From contig SMSO01000008.1 of assembly GCA_004764695.1 (NCBI GenBank), positions 186,001 to 250,000 on the forward strand: a stretch of 64,000 nucleotides of DNA, read 5' to 3'. Both the position numbers and the translations under genes were made by a program. Numbering within the stretch: the first letter of the stretch is position 1; every line of letters begins with the position of its first letter. Shown piece by piece: positions 10,701 to 20,700 of this stretch. The notes below the pieces were generated by a model. It was not told the origin of the DNA. It worked only from the letters and a program-made list of their open reading frames with translations, and did no database searches. The stretch is from Schizochytrium sp. TIO01. Lineage: Eukaryota; Sar; Bigyra; Thraustochytrida; Thraustochytriidae.

Positions 10701-11040
10701 ATGAATTATTGAGGTTATGTCGGGAGTCCAAGACGACTTGCTGATCATATAGTGCAGCGTTGCTTGGCTTATTCGAAACTGGCATTGCTGTCTCATGCTT
10801 TTCAGCAGTCATCTTGAGCTCCTGAGACGGAAAGATCTGCTCCCGCAAAGGATGAGATTGGCCTCGCACGGACACTTCATTCTGACGATGTTGTGCCTGT
10901 GCCAGCATCGAATGCTGTTCATGTTCGTATTGATGCTTTTTCTGCTTTTGCTGTCGCAACTGCTCTTCTTCCTCTTCTGCTTGCTGCATTCCAATTCGTT
11001 GTTCTACCTCGGGTAAAACGTGGTCTGCCTGCATAAGCAT
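7789..11040 (-). CDS. PH-domain serine/threonine protein kinase
   Basis: 1083 residues from the ATG at 11040 (context AGCACCATG). The frame also contains a TTG 36 bases further out and is closed by TAG beyond it. Residues 1-520 are mostly disordered and Gln/Ser-rich, with a coiled Glu/Gln stretch near 20-55. A PH domain begins at about 522 (VLKGHFRARL, MWHKRFYVLTDNFLFEYE) and appears interrupted by about 120 residues of Ser/Arg-rich insert before its final helix (QDVQIWRNQI). The kinase domain, about 726-1012, is complete: glycine loop LGVGRYAEV, VAIK-type lysine AVKVV (K757), HRDVKLSN (D866), DFG (D898), GTPGYVAPE, HPWL. It looks CAMK-like. Known: PH domains recruit kinases to phosphoinositides. 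Inference: a membrane-recruited signalling kinase. The C-terminal tail is Pro/Ser-rich. Confidence 0.9.
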   Translation of the reverse strand: MLMQADHVLPEVEQRIGMQQAEEEEEQLRQQKQKKHQYEHEQHSMLAQAQHRQNEVSVRGQSHPLREQIFPSQELKMTAEKHETAMPVSNKPSNAALYDQQVVLDSRHNLNNSSGICGQSGVSKGPDTSLLSPSKSSESASTSAGIARTKFTQEQERASAASVKRLRQLEFGQWRKGLLISLARTATPKSPNEKSNTRFKRRVQNARWRLWVIDQQENQRRVNLLSDQREARAVVTHAGLSAPRIHSGTINSLDQEKNLKSSSEDDAGLASLSLCVNHQEAAEQDDDAETGPNSDWESSASRGQLTINHSELESGDLQGQVIWDSSSIDQSGQGLMRTITLGSNFASPTLPISSLKKSTTYYSSEVGKTPSAPLVSGSGFIFDLEPSMDSDIETDEEPLSSSASDSSLSAGETASLAAAVPQPRLHISADDMTAQQTFEGDRLHLRIPGRPMAFRATGSSLSGASLGSYEIPGRPKPWHALRRVKDTVVGPDPKWLAPAALLVGDAAHQRAVRKLLENSPHVLKGHFRARLAGRGNSMWHKRFYVLTDNFLFEYESRKDPAPIGCIGLSEVVTSVTTAGSLLISFQEALESSPSADRARLVNSLVTRSPEKMAAGVESMRWHQLRSSVQSMDEGVRVPIPSRTPPLLAGGGPLRTGSALSRVSHRSRTPTMVTSNSGGDLFSMDQGGAAKSSPGVVVELQPMGHQDVQIWRNQIAHNSALRIADLYQINVDERLGVGRYAEVHECTRAADGRRSAVKVVNKSDYYELIAMGKERPRALAREISTQTYLTERMVSTGRDLGCVPILRVFETPSLLVIEMELMDRCNLHELLRTSKDRKFSESRAADVAIALVRILEQLDYYRVAHRDVKLSNVTLIRGRGERFHFLSPFELRSGLRLIDFGMATYIDPQGMLTGRCGTPGYVAPEILACKQGARYTSNVDMFSVGVIVYTLLCGREPFQRGNTQDTLRANRKCEVDLEGMDLSGQAKHFLINVLEANPHKRLTPSHALEHPWLRAQPRPPPRVARAPSAKSPILQSRSSLSSSPPSPMPAILLQEASDGVDELKHRGRAGKTRSDSHTSECNAM

Positions 11041-12267
11041 GGTGCTGAGAAATTTGAATGATGAGGTGAACTCCAATCTTTCCTAACCCAAGTATCTATT
11101 CAGCAAAGTACCCGTACGCGGATTTTCTTTTGGGGCTCACAATTTGTTGCATGTACGCTTTTCACCACCCCGAAGTCTGAAGCTTTGATGTCAGAGAGTT
11201 ATTTGGGGGGAATACGAGAATCCAAGCGTAACTCATACATGTACCTTCCTTTAAATTTCAAATTGAGAATCGAGGCTACAGATTGCTCGATAACAACTTT
11301 GATACCTAACCCTTTGAAAAGCAGGGTAAATCTTGAAATTAGGGGTGCTTGACCTAGCTTGCTTCCTTCACACCGGGTTCTCCAACTTCAGTTCTCCTTC
11401 TAAAATATACTAATTTGATGCAAGTACACAGGTACAGGGGATTATAAGCTCCAAGCTATCTTTCCCCCCCTTCAGGTTGCTTCCTTTCGTTTTGGTGTTT
11501 AGATTTGTTGTCTGACTTATCTTTTGAGCAGATAAAAACGACACTACAGTCTCCTGGCTTCTTGCTGCTTTCCTTTACGCAGGTTCTTCTCTCACAGATA
11601 AAGAAGTGCTGCAAAACAGGGTTAGTAACGAAAAACCGACGAACCTAAAGGTGTCTGCAGTAGCTGCAGCAGCAACAGCAGCAGGAAGGGAAGGGAAAGA
11701 AGATATAGCAGACCTCAGGAAACAAGGAAGAAGATCAATAACCAGGTACCTTCTCTATAACAAGAATAATAAAGAAGGAGCAAGGTGCCAAACCCTGATA
11801 ACAATGCCACAGCAGTAGCGACGATCAACTAAGAGAGTAGCACGGCCAGTTCCAAACGAGTAAGTAGAAGCGGGACCTACAAGATGTACACTAAGCACCG
11901 CCCACCCTACTAGCAAAGAGACCAGCGAAGAAACCAGCAGACCCGTTTGGCTGCTGCTTCAAGAACAGGCTCTGTCGTCGTGTGCCTTCTTCGTATCGTT
12001 CTTTCATTGTTTTCTTTGTAATTCCTAATATTCACTAGGCGGCGCCCTAATCCCTTAATGCTACTAGTACTAGCGGTAGACACTAATACATCTCTACCTA
12101 TATCTATATTTTAAGAAAATTAAGCAACGGAGTGTTCATGTTTGCCTCTAGGTACCTCCTACGTAGGTAGGTAAAGAGGGACCTGTGTTACTACTTAGCG
12201 AGAGAGATAGCGAGAGCGCAAGTCACTCTCCATAGGTTCATGTACTGGCACTAGTCATATGCTACTT

Positions 12268-12305
12268 CTATTAAGTAAAATACTCAAGCCAAAACAATCA
12301 CTGAT
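12268..12305 (-). repeat. Dispersed repeat copy 1
   Basis: The minus strand reads CAGTGATTGTTTTGGCTTGA then GTATTTTACTT. It shares the family core GTGATTGTTTTGGCTTGAGT; the second half of the family sequence is poorly kept. Confidence 0.6.
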
Positions 12306-12727
12306 GCATACTTAGGTACCATCCTGCTACTACCTAGTTCGTACCTCCCATAGGAGTTCTGCTTAATCTTCTACTTTCCCAGGTTACTCATGGCTTTCTC
12401 TTAATAAATAATTTTTTAAATCAATTTTTTAAAATAATTAATAAATAAATATAAATTCTAAATATTAAAAATAAAAAAAAATGTAATTAACATTTTAGAT
12501 AGCATTTCTACGTACCTAATCTAGTCATACCTACTATTCTTCTATCAAGGACCTCGGGTTTGTTTTGGTCTGCTATTTTTTCTTTTGCTTAGCTAGCTGT
12601 CAAAAAGGGTGTTTATTGTTCACCAAACTTGCTCTTGTGTGCTCCCAGTGAATAGTCACAGTGAACAACATTCCTATTATGATTACATAATGATATATTA
12701 CCTGGGTACCTGGTCTCTACTCTAGGA

Positions 12728-12860
12728 ATTGAGTAATTGTTTTGGCTTGAATTTTTACACAAGCTAAAAGTTTATAATTCATTACCTCTAACAACCTTAA
12801 TAATCATTGACTTGGGCAATAAATCCAACGAGAATAATCACGTTTTGTTTGTTCTTGAAA
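12728..12860 (+). repeat. Dispersed repeat copy 2
   Basis: Carries AATTGTTTTGGCTTGAATTT, TACACAAGCTAAAA, then CATTACCTCTAAC, and after a spacer TTTTGTTTGTTCTTG. The same modules occur in the same order in the copies at about 32322 and 45095. GGCTTG and CAAGCT can pair as a hairpin stem. Confidence 0.65.
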
Positions 12861-13290
12861 TACCACCACGAGATATTTTGTCTTACATCATGTTCACTTT
12901 GAAATTGTAGACCATGTATATTGCCTCTGACTTCAAAAAATACTCCAGTCTGGTGTTTTTAGGACTCGTGTAGGTAAGAACATTTTTTCGAGCATTTCAA
13001 AAGAGAATTAATGCTTTTGTACAACTCAATCGCTAGGATACATGAACAGACCCAGGTGTGGAGATGGAGATAAAAAGGTTTGAACCTTACCTCCAAACAA
13101 TGCAGTTGCCATGGTTGGAATACAACATTTTCGATCCAATCCAACTGAAGCTTGGACTCCAATAAATTGAAAGTAAAACGCTTTTTTAAAGTATAAATGT
13201 CCTAGCTAACGTTTATGCTAAATGCAGAAAGCCAATCTAATCTTCAAAACCCAACACTTCTGACCATATACATCTCGTTTAAAAAGACAA

Positions 13291-13857
13291 TTAGCGATCG
13301 ATTCCATGTGCCATAACCTGAACAAACTCTTCTAGATTGAGTTTACCATCATGGTCAGCGTCAACCTCGTCGATCATTTCTTGCAATTCGTAATCCTTAA
13401 GAGGTTCTCCCATATTCTCCAAGACCTTTCCTAATTCTTTTGCGGTAATGTAACCATCACCATCGAGATCGAATATTTTGAAAGCATCAGCCCAGTTCTC
13501 TCCAGCCCCTTCAGTCAAAGTAGTTTCACCTCCTCCAGTCATTTCGGCCATGAGCTGAAGGAACTCGTCAAAGCTAATTTCTCCCGAGCCGTCCACATCA
13601 ACTTCCTCAAACATACGTCGAACTTCTTCATCAGTGGGTTCTAGCCCAAGACAACGCATAACATGCCCAAGCTCAGTGATTCCAACGCCACCATCACCAT
13701 TTTTATCAAAAATATTATAAGCGTCTCTAAAGTGTTCAATTTGTTCTGGACTCAGGCGCTCTACTTTGGCCTTTGCCGCTGCAGCAGCGGCTGCTGCATT
13801 TGCAACTCTCTCCGCTTGAGCGGAAGCCATAGCTTGTTGCGCACGATCCCCCCCCAT
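13291..13857 (-). CDS. Calmodulin-like four-EF-hand protein
   Basis: 188 residues, intact, with an in-frame TAA just upstream of the ATG. Residues 1-33 are an Ala-rich extension not found in calmodulin (about 149 residues). LSPEQIEHFRDAYNIF then starts a calmodulin-type body. Four canonical loops are visible: DKNGDGGVGITE, DVDGSGEISFDE, DLDGDGYITAKE and DADHDGKLNLEE, each with D at position 1 and E at position 12. The linker between lobes (TGGGETTLTEGAGEN) is Gly-rich and shorter on charge than calmodulin's central helix. Known: such proteins bind calcium and switch target proteins. Inference: a calcium sensor; centrin or troponin C-like proteins are less close by the motif spacing. The Ala-rich N-terminus may be a targeting or linker segment. 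It lies tandem to the kinase and TCP10 genes with separate promoters. Confidence 0.92.
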   Translation of the reverse strand: MGGDRAQQAMASAQAERVANAAAAAAAAKAKVERLSPEQIEHFRDAYNIFDKNGDGGVGITELGHVMRCLGLEPTDEEVRRMFEEVDVDGSGEISFDEFLQLMAEMTGGGETTLTEGAGENWADAFKIFDLDGDGYITAKELGKVLENMGEPLKDYELQEMIDEVDADHDGKLNLEEFVQVMAHGIDR

Positions 13858-14564
13858 TAGAGGTTAGCCCTCGAATGAAGCCGCAGGTTGATACCGGTGA
13901 CACGCTTTTTGATGGTCCAGACTGTGCTAGTTGGCAGAGTATTGCTCATGATTGAATGTAATGTGCTCAAGTGCTATGCCATCCGGCTTATGTGAGATGT
14001 TCTCACTCCTAACACACCCCTTTAACGTCCTAGTACAAATAGCCACACGAAAAAGGCCTTTTTAGAAAGGCTAGCTTTCTTCACCCTTGCAACAATTAGA
14101 GCGCTCCCATGAAGAAAAAATTGAAAGTAAAGATAAAGACAAGCAAAGCATAAGAATTATGAGAACCAGAGGAACAAGGGTACCACTTAGGGAACGGCGA
14201 GAGACTAAAAGAAAAAGGTCCGTTATAACGAACAGGTCACATATGACCACACGAAAAATATTTCATATTATCAGCCAAAGCTTTTCACTTCAATGGTACT
14301 TTTTGTAAGCAAGAAGCAGTCCGGTATGACAGATTCCATTAAAAACCACGTGCAGAAAATGGTATGAGAAATTATAAACCGCGAACCCATGATGATAGTC
14401 AACTTCGTGTTGTTTATCAGTCTATCTAAGTAACCTGAAAAAGCTTTTCATACATGTACGACCTTCACCACGTGATTCAATGAAGATCAACGAATAGAGT
14501 AGAGTGTATTTACGGAATTGCTCGCAAATACGTGAGTACTTTAGTTGTTCTTCTAATAAAATGT
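13858..14564. other. Spacer between EF-hand and TCP10 genes
   Basis: About 0.7 kb with the 5' flank of the EF-hand gene and the 3' end of the TCP10 gene. The small Lys/Arg-rich frame at 14087-14308 shows no family resemblance. No other signal seen. Confidence 0.6.
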
Positions 14565-14569
14565 TTATT
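14564..14569 (-). terminator. Poly(A) signal overlapping the TCP10 gene stop codon
   Basis: On the minus strand the end reads CCG AAA TAA ACA, so AATAAA contains the TAA stop. Context AATAAACATT, as for the SYLF gene. Confidence 0.4.
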
Positions 14570-16507
14570 TCGGACTCTTCAGTGCATCCCGCTCTAATTT
14601 CTTTCGCATAAGCGCTTCTCTCTGAAGTTTACGTTTAGCTTCTTTGGCTTGCTTAAGCTGCGCTGTCTTTTGCTCATACTCGTACTTGAGTTTTCGCAAA
14701 AGAGCTGTTTGTTCCTCCATCTCTGTAGATGCAGATGCATCACCAAGCCGAGCTTTCGCCTCCAATTCCCGTTGTTTAGCCTCAGCAGACTTAGTTTCAG
14801 CTTCAATGGCGGTGCGCTGCTCTCGCAAGATATCGTTTGTAATTTGTAGAGCTGGTCCTTGCCCAGAAGAAGCAATCTCTACAGTTAGTGCTTTGTAAAA
14901 CCCGAGAAACTCATCCCATTCAAGAGCATCACTCTTATTTACATCTTTCTCTTTGAACAAATCTTCATACTGGTCTGGTGGAATTTGAAGCTCTGACAGG
15001 ATAAGATTTAGCTCTGCCCTGTCAATACTACTTGAGTGATTCTTATCGTAGTACTGGAAAATCTCTCTCGTCTCTGTTTCTAGTTCCTCCTGTGATTTTG
15101 TAAGGGTGGCACGACCCTCTTCAACTAGTGATTTGTGGGTAAGAAGCACATTTCGACACACTCGACAGCTGACTAAATAGGAATTACGTTGCACGCTTGA
15201 TATAGTCTGACACATGTTGCACTGTACAGCAATTGAAGACCCGGCCACCTTTCGGCATGTTCCATCCTGAAGCTGTTCAATCATCTCGCCTGTAGCAGAA
15301 GTCTGGATTTTCCTTCCATCAGGAAGAACTTCGATGCGACTCCCCTGTCTCATTCAAAACAAGAGTGAGGGTGTATAATTTCATATAAATATTGTTGGTT
15401 TTGTCACATGTTTTTTGTCGTTAGCTAAAACCTCAAAACAAGCAACAGCTCTTCTATAGGAAGATGAACTTACGTCAGCACGTGTCTGAACCTTACGACC
15501 TGTTGAACCCCACGTTTCAATAGTTGTGCCATTTGGATTCCGCTGAATGCGATACTGATCTGGCCCTGGATATTTCACAATGCGAACACCGGCTGCATCG
15601 GTGTCGATCTTTGTGCCGTCTGGGAAAACACAGATTTTGGATCCATCAGCTTCATTAACCTGAGTTGTTGTCCCATCTATATCCTTGATGATCCGGATTT
15701 TATTCTAAACAATTGAAACACAAATGGGGTCAGTGATGATGAAAGACAGCAAGACATTTCGTTAGTAATTTGTGTATTTGCGTGATACCTAAGAGCTGTA
15801 AACAAACCCTGGTGCACTCCATCAATAATAGTAATAACCAAAACACCTTGATCTCCTGTTTTACGAACAAGAAAGGGCCAGGGTACTAAAAGCATGGTTT
15901 CACAGAGCTGGTGAGCCTCAGCGTCTAATTTTATACTTACGGAAGGGTTATACTGCTCCACAATTCCATCTCGTGTAACAGAAATTGTAGTACCATCTGG
16001 ATTAACTTGATATTTTGACCCGTCAGGTCTCTTCGTGATTAGTTTGCCATCTTCAGTACGGGTTATCCGAGTATTATCTGGCATAGTTTCTTGCTCACGT
16101 CCGTTGGGGTGAACTTGCTTCTTTCGCCCGTCCGGCCAGCAATGAATGACAACACCGTCTGTATCCTCTTGCCGGTGGTATCCGTCATCCCGATAGTAAA
16201 TTACCGTCCCATCCTCTAATACATTTTTGGTTTCTGGCATATCAGCGTTTTTGTCATCAAACACACCCGAGGCTTGTTCTGCCGCCTCTCCAATCATTCT
16301 TGTCAAAATACCGTCAACATCACGAAGCCACGAACGTAGTCGAATAACCTCGGCGTGATGGTCAGTCACATCTTTGCCATTTTCATCTTTGCTCTTTTCA
16401 TGTCTTAGTTCTGACAAAAGTTTGACCCGCATTGCATCCATTGGAGAGGGCGAGGCACAGCGCACGCCCTCTGTGCCACCCTGGCCAAGGGATGCGCCTG
16501 CACCCAT
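14565..16507 (-). CDS. TCP10/CPAP G-box repeat protein with zinc ribbon, EF-hands and coiled coil (three exons)
   Basis: Three exons: 16507-15941, 15704-15474, 15344-14565, all phase 0, giving 189+77+259 = 525 residues. From about residue 95 to 300 the chain is a run of short beta units with a DG or NG turn every 8-10 residues (WPDGRKKQVHPNGREQ, RPDGSKYQVNPDGTT, FPDGTKIDT, NPNGTTIETWG, LPDGRKIQT). This is the TCP10 C-terminal (G-box) pattern of CPAP/SAS-4, a single-sheet fibrillar domain that in CPAP binds STIL during centriole assembly. The repeats run unbroken across both splice junctions, which supports the model. Next come a CNMC...CRVC zinc ribbon, two EF-like loops (DKNHSSSIDRAE, DVNKSDALEWDE, neither with glycine at position 6) and a Lys/Glu-rich coiled coil. 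Inference: a centriole or basal-body scaffold; direct orthology to CPAP is not shown. Confidence 0.85.
15345..15473 (-). other. Intron 2 of the TCP10 gene
   Basis: 129 nt, donor GAC|GTAAGT, acceptor GAGACAG|GGGAGT, phase 0. Splicing joins VQTRAD to GSRIEVLPDG and completes a DG turn. Confidence 0.8.
15705..15940 (-). other. Intron 1 of the TCP10 gene
   Basis: 236 nt, donor TCC|GTAAGT, acceptor CAATTGTTTAG|AAT, phase 0. The exon 1 frame stays open through the whole intron, so retention would give a different tail before a stop near 15677. Confidence 0.8.
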
Positions 16508-17787
16508 CCTCCTTCAGGATCAAAGCAGCTCACGCGTGCTGTGAACTGAGGGTCTCGATTCATTCAATTCACTATTGCTAGACGTTGGTCATTCAGCATA
16601 AAAACTCTGCTGCGCTGCTATTGTACGATTCAACTGTTAACAATCTTTAGCAATCTCCTTTTGTATGCAAAACGAAACGAGTAAATCGGTTGTTCTAAAA
16701 ATACAGAACTAAGCTGGATGCTCTTCCAAGTTCTGTGTAATGTGCGAAGAACCCCGATATTATTAAACCATCAAATGGAAACTACCGAATTGAAGAATGC
16801 GCTTCTGTCAATCGTCTTCTTTCACAAGCTAAAGTAAGTTTTGAGGGAGCAAAGGAATAATTAATTCATCAACTCTGAAGCAATATTAAGGAACTTTTCA
16901 TAACGGATACAAAAGCTATATGCTAGTGTACCACCGTAGCAAACAGCATTTTAATGATGAAATATTAGAAACACACAATACACATAATTTATTTTGAATT
17001 GAAAGTATCAGAACGCCCCTTCCTTCTTCAGCTTTCATATGATACTAAAACAAGAGAGAGGGAAAACCGCTTGCCGTGTCTGCTATTTATACAACCTAGT
17101 ATTAAGACTACGCTTAAGAGCTCAAATAGGTTTCTTTCATCGCCACGCCGCTCACAAAGAGATGAAACTTGATTCATCCGAGAAGGTACATGCTGCCTCT
17201 TGACACTAGAATCAGGAATATAAAGTGTCTTATAACAACCGATATGGCCGGCTGTGTGCTGCTACTACACTTGTTCTGTTGAGAATAAAGTTCTGCCTGC
17301 ATTCGTTATAAGCAAGTAGATAATATGACAATATATAAGCTCCTATAGGGTTAACTATAGAAGAGCACTACACTGGGTGTCATCGTAACGGACATGCATG
17401 TAGCTTTCTGAGAATAATAGGAGGAAACTAAGCATAGATGGCTATATAGATTAGCACGTTATGTCACGTGCTGACTAATAAAAATAGTAACGCTATAGAA
17501 GCTATGGGTAGAATTTGCTTCATGGCTCTCTATTTGGGACTTTGAGGAAAGAAAATCAAGCTTTAAAAAGCGTACTCTCAAATGAGAAAACTCTGGTTCT
17601 GGTTTCTAGCAAATCTATTGTTGCAAGATGAAGCCTATGTAGAGAACGTGCAGAAGAGACCACTAATGAGTTTGGGCTTGAGTAAATAGGTAAAAGTGTC
17701 ATTTAAAATTGAAGAGAGTCATACACCAACATAAGCGTCTCTCAAAAACAGAACTCAATGTCGTGAAAGCATTATTTCTTGGAAAGA
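16508..17787. other. Divergent intergenic region
   Basis: About 1.3 kb between the divergent TCP10 and channel genes. AT-rich, without a clear simple repeat. GGGCTTGAGTAAAT near 17668-17682 weakly resembles the dispersed repeat core. No gene seen. Confidence 0.55.
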
Positions 17788-20700
17788 ATGCTTCTTGGAG
17801 AAGAAGATTTTGATGATGTGCGCAGGCGCGTGCGTGGTACAGATCCAGGCTCTATTCGATCATTGGAGGATGACACCGAAGATCCTGGGTCTAATCACTC
17901 GTGGGAGCAGCCATCGAAAAAAGCGGCAAAGGAGTACGGCCGGGCAACGGTCTTCATGCACGGCCATGCTCCACTATGGGGAACAACACCTGTAGACCTC
18001 GCTCCTTTGGGTGAAGGAGTTATGCTTTACTTCTTACTGCTCAAGTGGTTCGCCTGGTTTTTCGTGGCTCAGTCTATTATCGCCCTTCCTTCGATCATCT
18101 ATTTTATTCAGGGTGAAGCGATATCTGATTCAAGACTTGATCTTTTAGGCATTGCAACAACCACGCTAGGAAATTTTCATCTGGACAACATTACAGAGTG
18201 GCTTCTGCGTTACCGCTCGTCGTCGGACGAAGGTATTTCAGATGAAGTTTGGGAACAGCTCAATATAATTCCAGAACGACCTTATTTTCGATCGTACGTC
18301 ATAAGTGGGCTTGATTTGGTGAACACCTTTTTCTTTGTCGCGTTCATTGCATGGTTGAAGTACCAGCTTCGGAACATGTCGAAAGAAGCAGATAAACGAT
18401 TTGTTACGGTTGCTGACTACGCTATCTATGTTGAAGGCCTCCCGCCAGATACCACAGAAAGTGAAGTTCGTGAGCACTTTGACCGTCTATATCAGCTGAA
18501 ATCACCAGATTGGACCTGGCCTGGGTACTTCAAAGGTTGGATTGGTAAAAAAGAAGCTCGCCCACCTCCTGCAACCCAGCAAGTTTCAACAACACTAGCA
18601 AACTCAATATTTTCTGCAACTCATGAAGATCTGCAACCAGTCCGAGATGTAAGCAACATCAATGACCCATCATATATGGGTTCATGGGTTTGCGAGGTAA
18701 CTTTAGCACATCAGCAAGGAGCAATCATCAAGTCTTGTTTAGAGCAAGTCCATATCGAAAATAAGTTAAGCGAGATACGGACAGCAATATTGAAATATCG
18801 TGACCCTAAGCACGCCGATACAGTGCGCGAGAAAGCGGCGGTGAAGGAGCTATGTCGTCTTGAGGCAAAGGCTGCCACAATTAGTGCATATATCGAAAAG
18901 GTTCGTTTATCGAAGCAAAGCCAGAAATGCTATGGTGCTTTTGTAATTTTCCAACATCACGAGTCACAGCAACGGTGTCTGCAAGACTACCAAACCTATA
19001 ATAAATGGTGGCACCGACAACCAAAGCCACTTCGTTTCAGAAATGGAACATATTCACTGTCAGTTACCGCAGCTACAGAGCCTACAAATATCAAATGGGA
19101 GAACCATGGTGCAAACCAATTTGTTCTTGCATTGAGGCTTTTACTAGTGTTATTTTTTTCGGTTCTGATACTTATGGGAGCTTTTACACTTGTTTATTGG
19201 TGCCAAACACAGTTTCGCAATCTTCAAGAGTTACTTCCAGACTCAGAGATGTGCATTATTGACCTTCCTGCAACAATCATAGGTTCCTATCACTTTGCAA
19301 AACTGAGTCCTACGGTCTTGAGAAAAGCAGATCTTGACTACAAATGCAATGCATCACAAATTTGGTTGAGCTACGAGGGCATGGAGACTACTGATCTATA
19401 CGATGACCCGTGTCTCTCTCCCTGCGTTGACCATCCTAACACAGGCAAGGAAACGACGTGCTATACTTTGAGCGTGCAAGAAGGTTGTCCATCAGCAGAA
19501 GACCCCTTAGAGGATGCTAATATTGATCCCGTGTGCGCCCTCGTGCATGAGGGAAATTCATCTGAAACCTCTGTAGAAATCTCAAGTGAGCTACTCAATG
19601 ATCCAGATTCCCTTGAGCGGTTAATTCGAGCAATTGATTCTGTGCACTGCTGCAAAGAGTTCGTTAAAGAGGCCACAATACGAACATGCTATTGTGCGCA
19701 GCGACTTAGAACAAATATCCAGGAGCATGGAATTTTCAAAGCCTTGGTGTATCTAGATTCAGAAGATAATGGGTTCTGTAGGACAGAAGCTAAAAATATG
19801 TGGGAGTCACAAATGATAAGTTCCGCTCCTGCAGTTATTGTGGTTACTGTAAACATTATCATTCGTATGGTTATGGCTAGAATTTCAAAGTTAGAGCGCC
19901 ATACTACTGTTACACAGCACGAGCGTAGTTTGATGCTTAAAATTCTTGCCACGCAATTCATTACCACAGCACTTGTGGTGCTTGTCTTGAATGCGGCAAG
20001 CTTTAGTGATGATGAAGGATCAGTTAGCAAACTACGCAGTGAGGTCTTTGAAGCAGGGGATTTCCAGGATTTCACGCGCCTTTGGTACTGCGTTGTAGGC
20101 CAGGCTATTATATTGACCATGGCTTTAAATGTGGTTTCGGTCCAGATTTTCCCAATTTTTCTTGGTTACATTGTGTCCCCTTTAGTAAAGCTGTATTATA
20201 GTTTGTTTGCCATAACCCAAATGCAGCTGAACAAGGCCTTTTCAGGATTAGATTTCCGTATTACAATTCGCTACGCAATGTTAGTGAATACAATTTGGGT
20301 AACAATGCTTTACTCTGCGAGTATGCCTCTAGTGCTCGTATTTGCAGTGCTCTTTTTTACCTGCACCTATTGGTTTGATAAATATGCCATTCTTCGATAC
20401 TATCACCGTCCTCCAGCATATGATATGTCATTTCCAGAACTTGCTGTGAGCTTGCTTCCTGTCGCACTTTTGGGTCATACAGGATTTTCTTTTTATGCAT
20501 TTGCTAATGAAGACCTTTTTCCTTCTGAAAGAGTAACCTGGGAGCGTTTAGAGACTCTGATCTCAGGTAATAGCACCAACACAGGACTAAATACGGAGAT
20601 TTTTGCATCCGTGGCAGATTGGTTGATGTCAGTAGACCGATTTGAAATTGTGTACAAGTCTTCAATAATTGCTGCATTACCACAGTTCACCATGACATTG

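Larger units (their letters stand above)
11041..13290. other. Tandem intergenic region, repeat-rich
   Basis: About 2.2 kb upstream of the kinase and downstream of the EF-hand gene. It holds two copies of the dispersed repeat (about 12268-12305 and 12728-12860), a TAGG/CCTA tract near 12150-12175 and an AT-only run at 12405-12500. The small frames at 11606-11818 and 12959-13162 lack any recognisable product. Confidence 0.6.

Noticed and set aside
15381-15578. Separate 65-residue gene
   Set aside because: It is the end of exon 2 of the TCP10 gene plus intron; splice sites join it to neighbours in phase 0.
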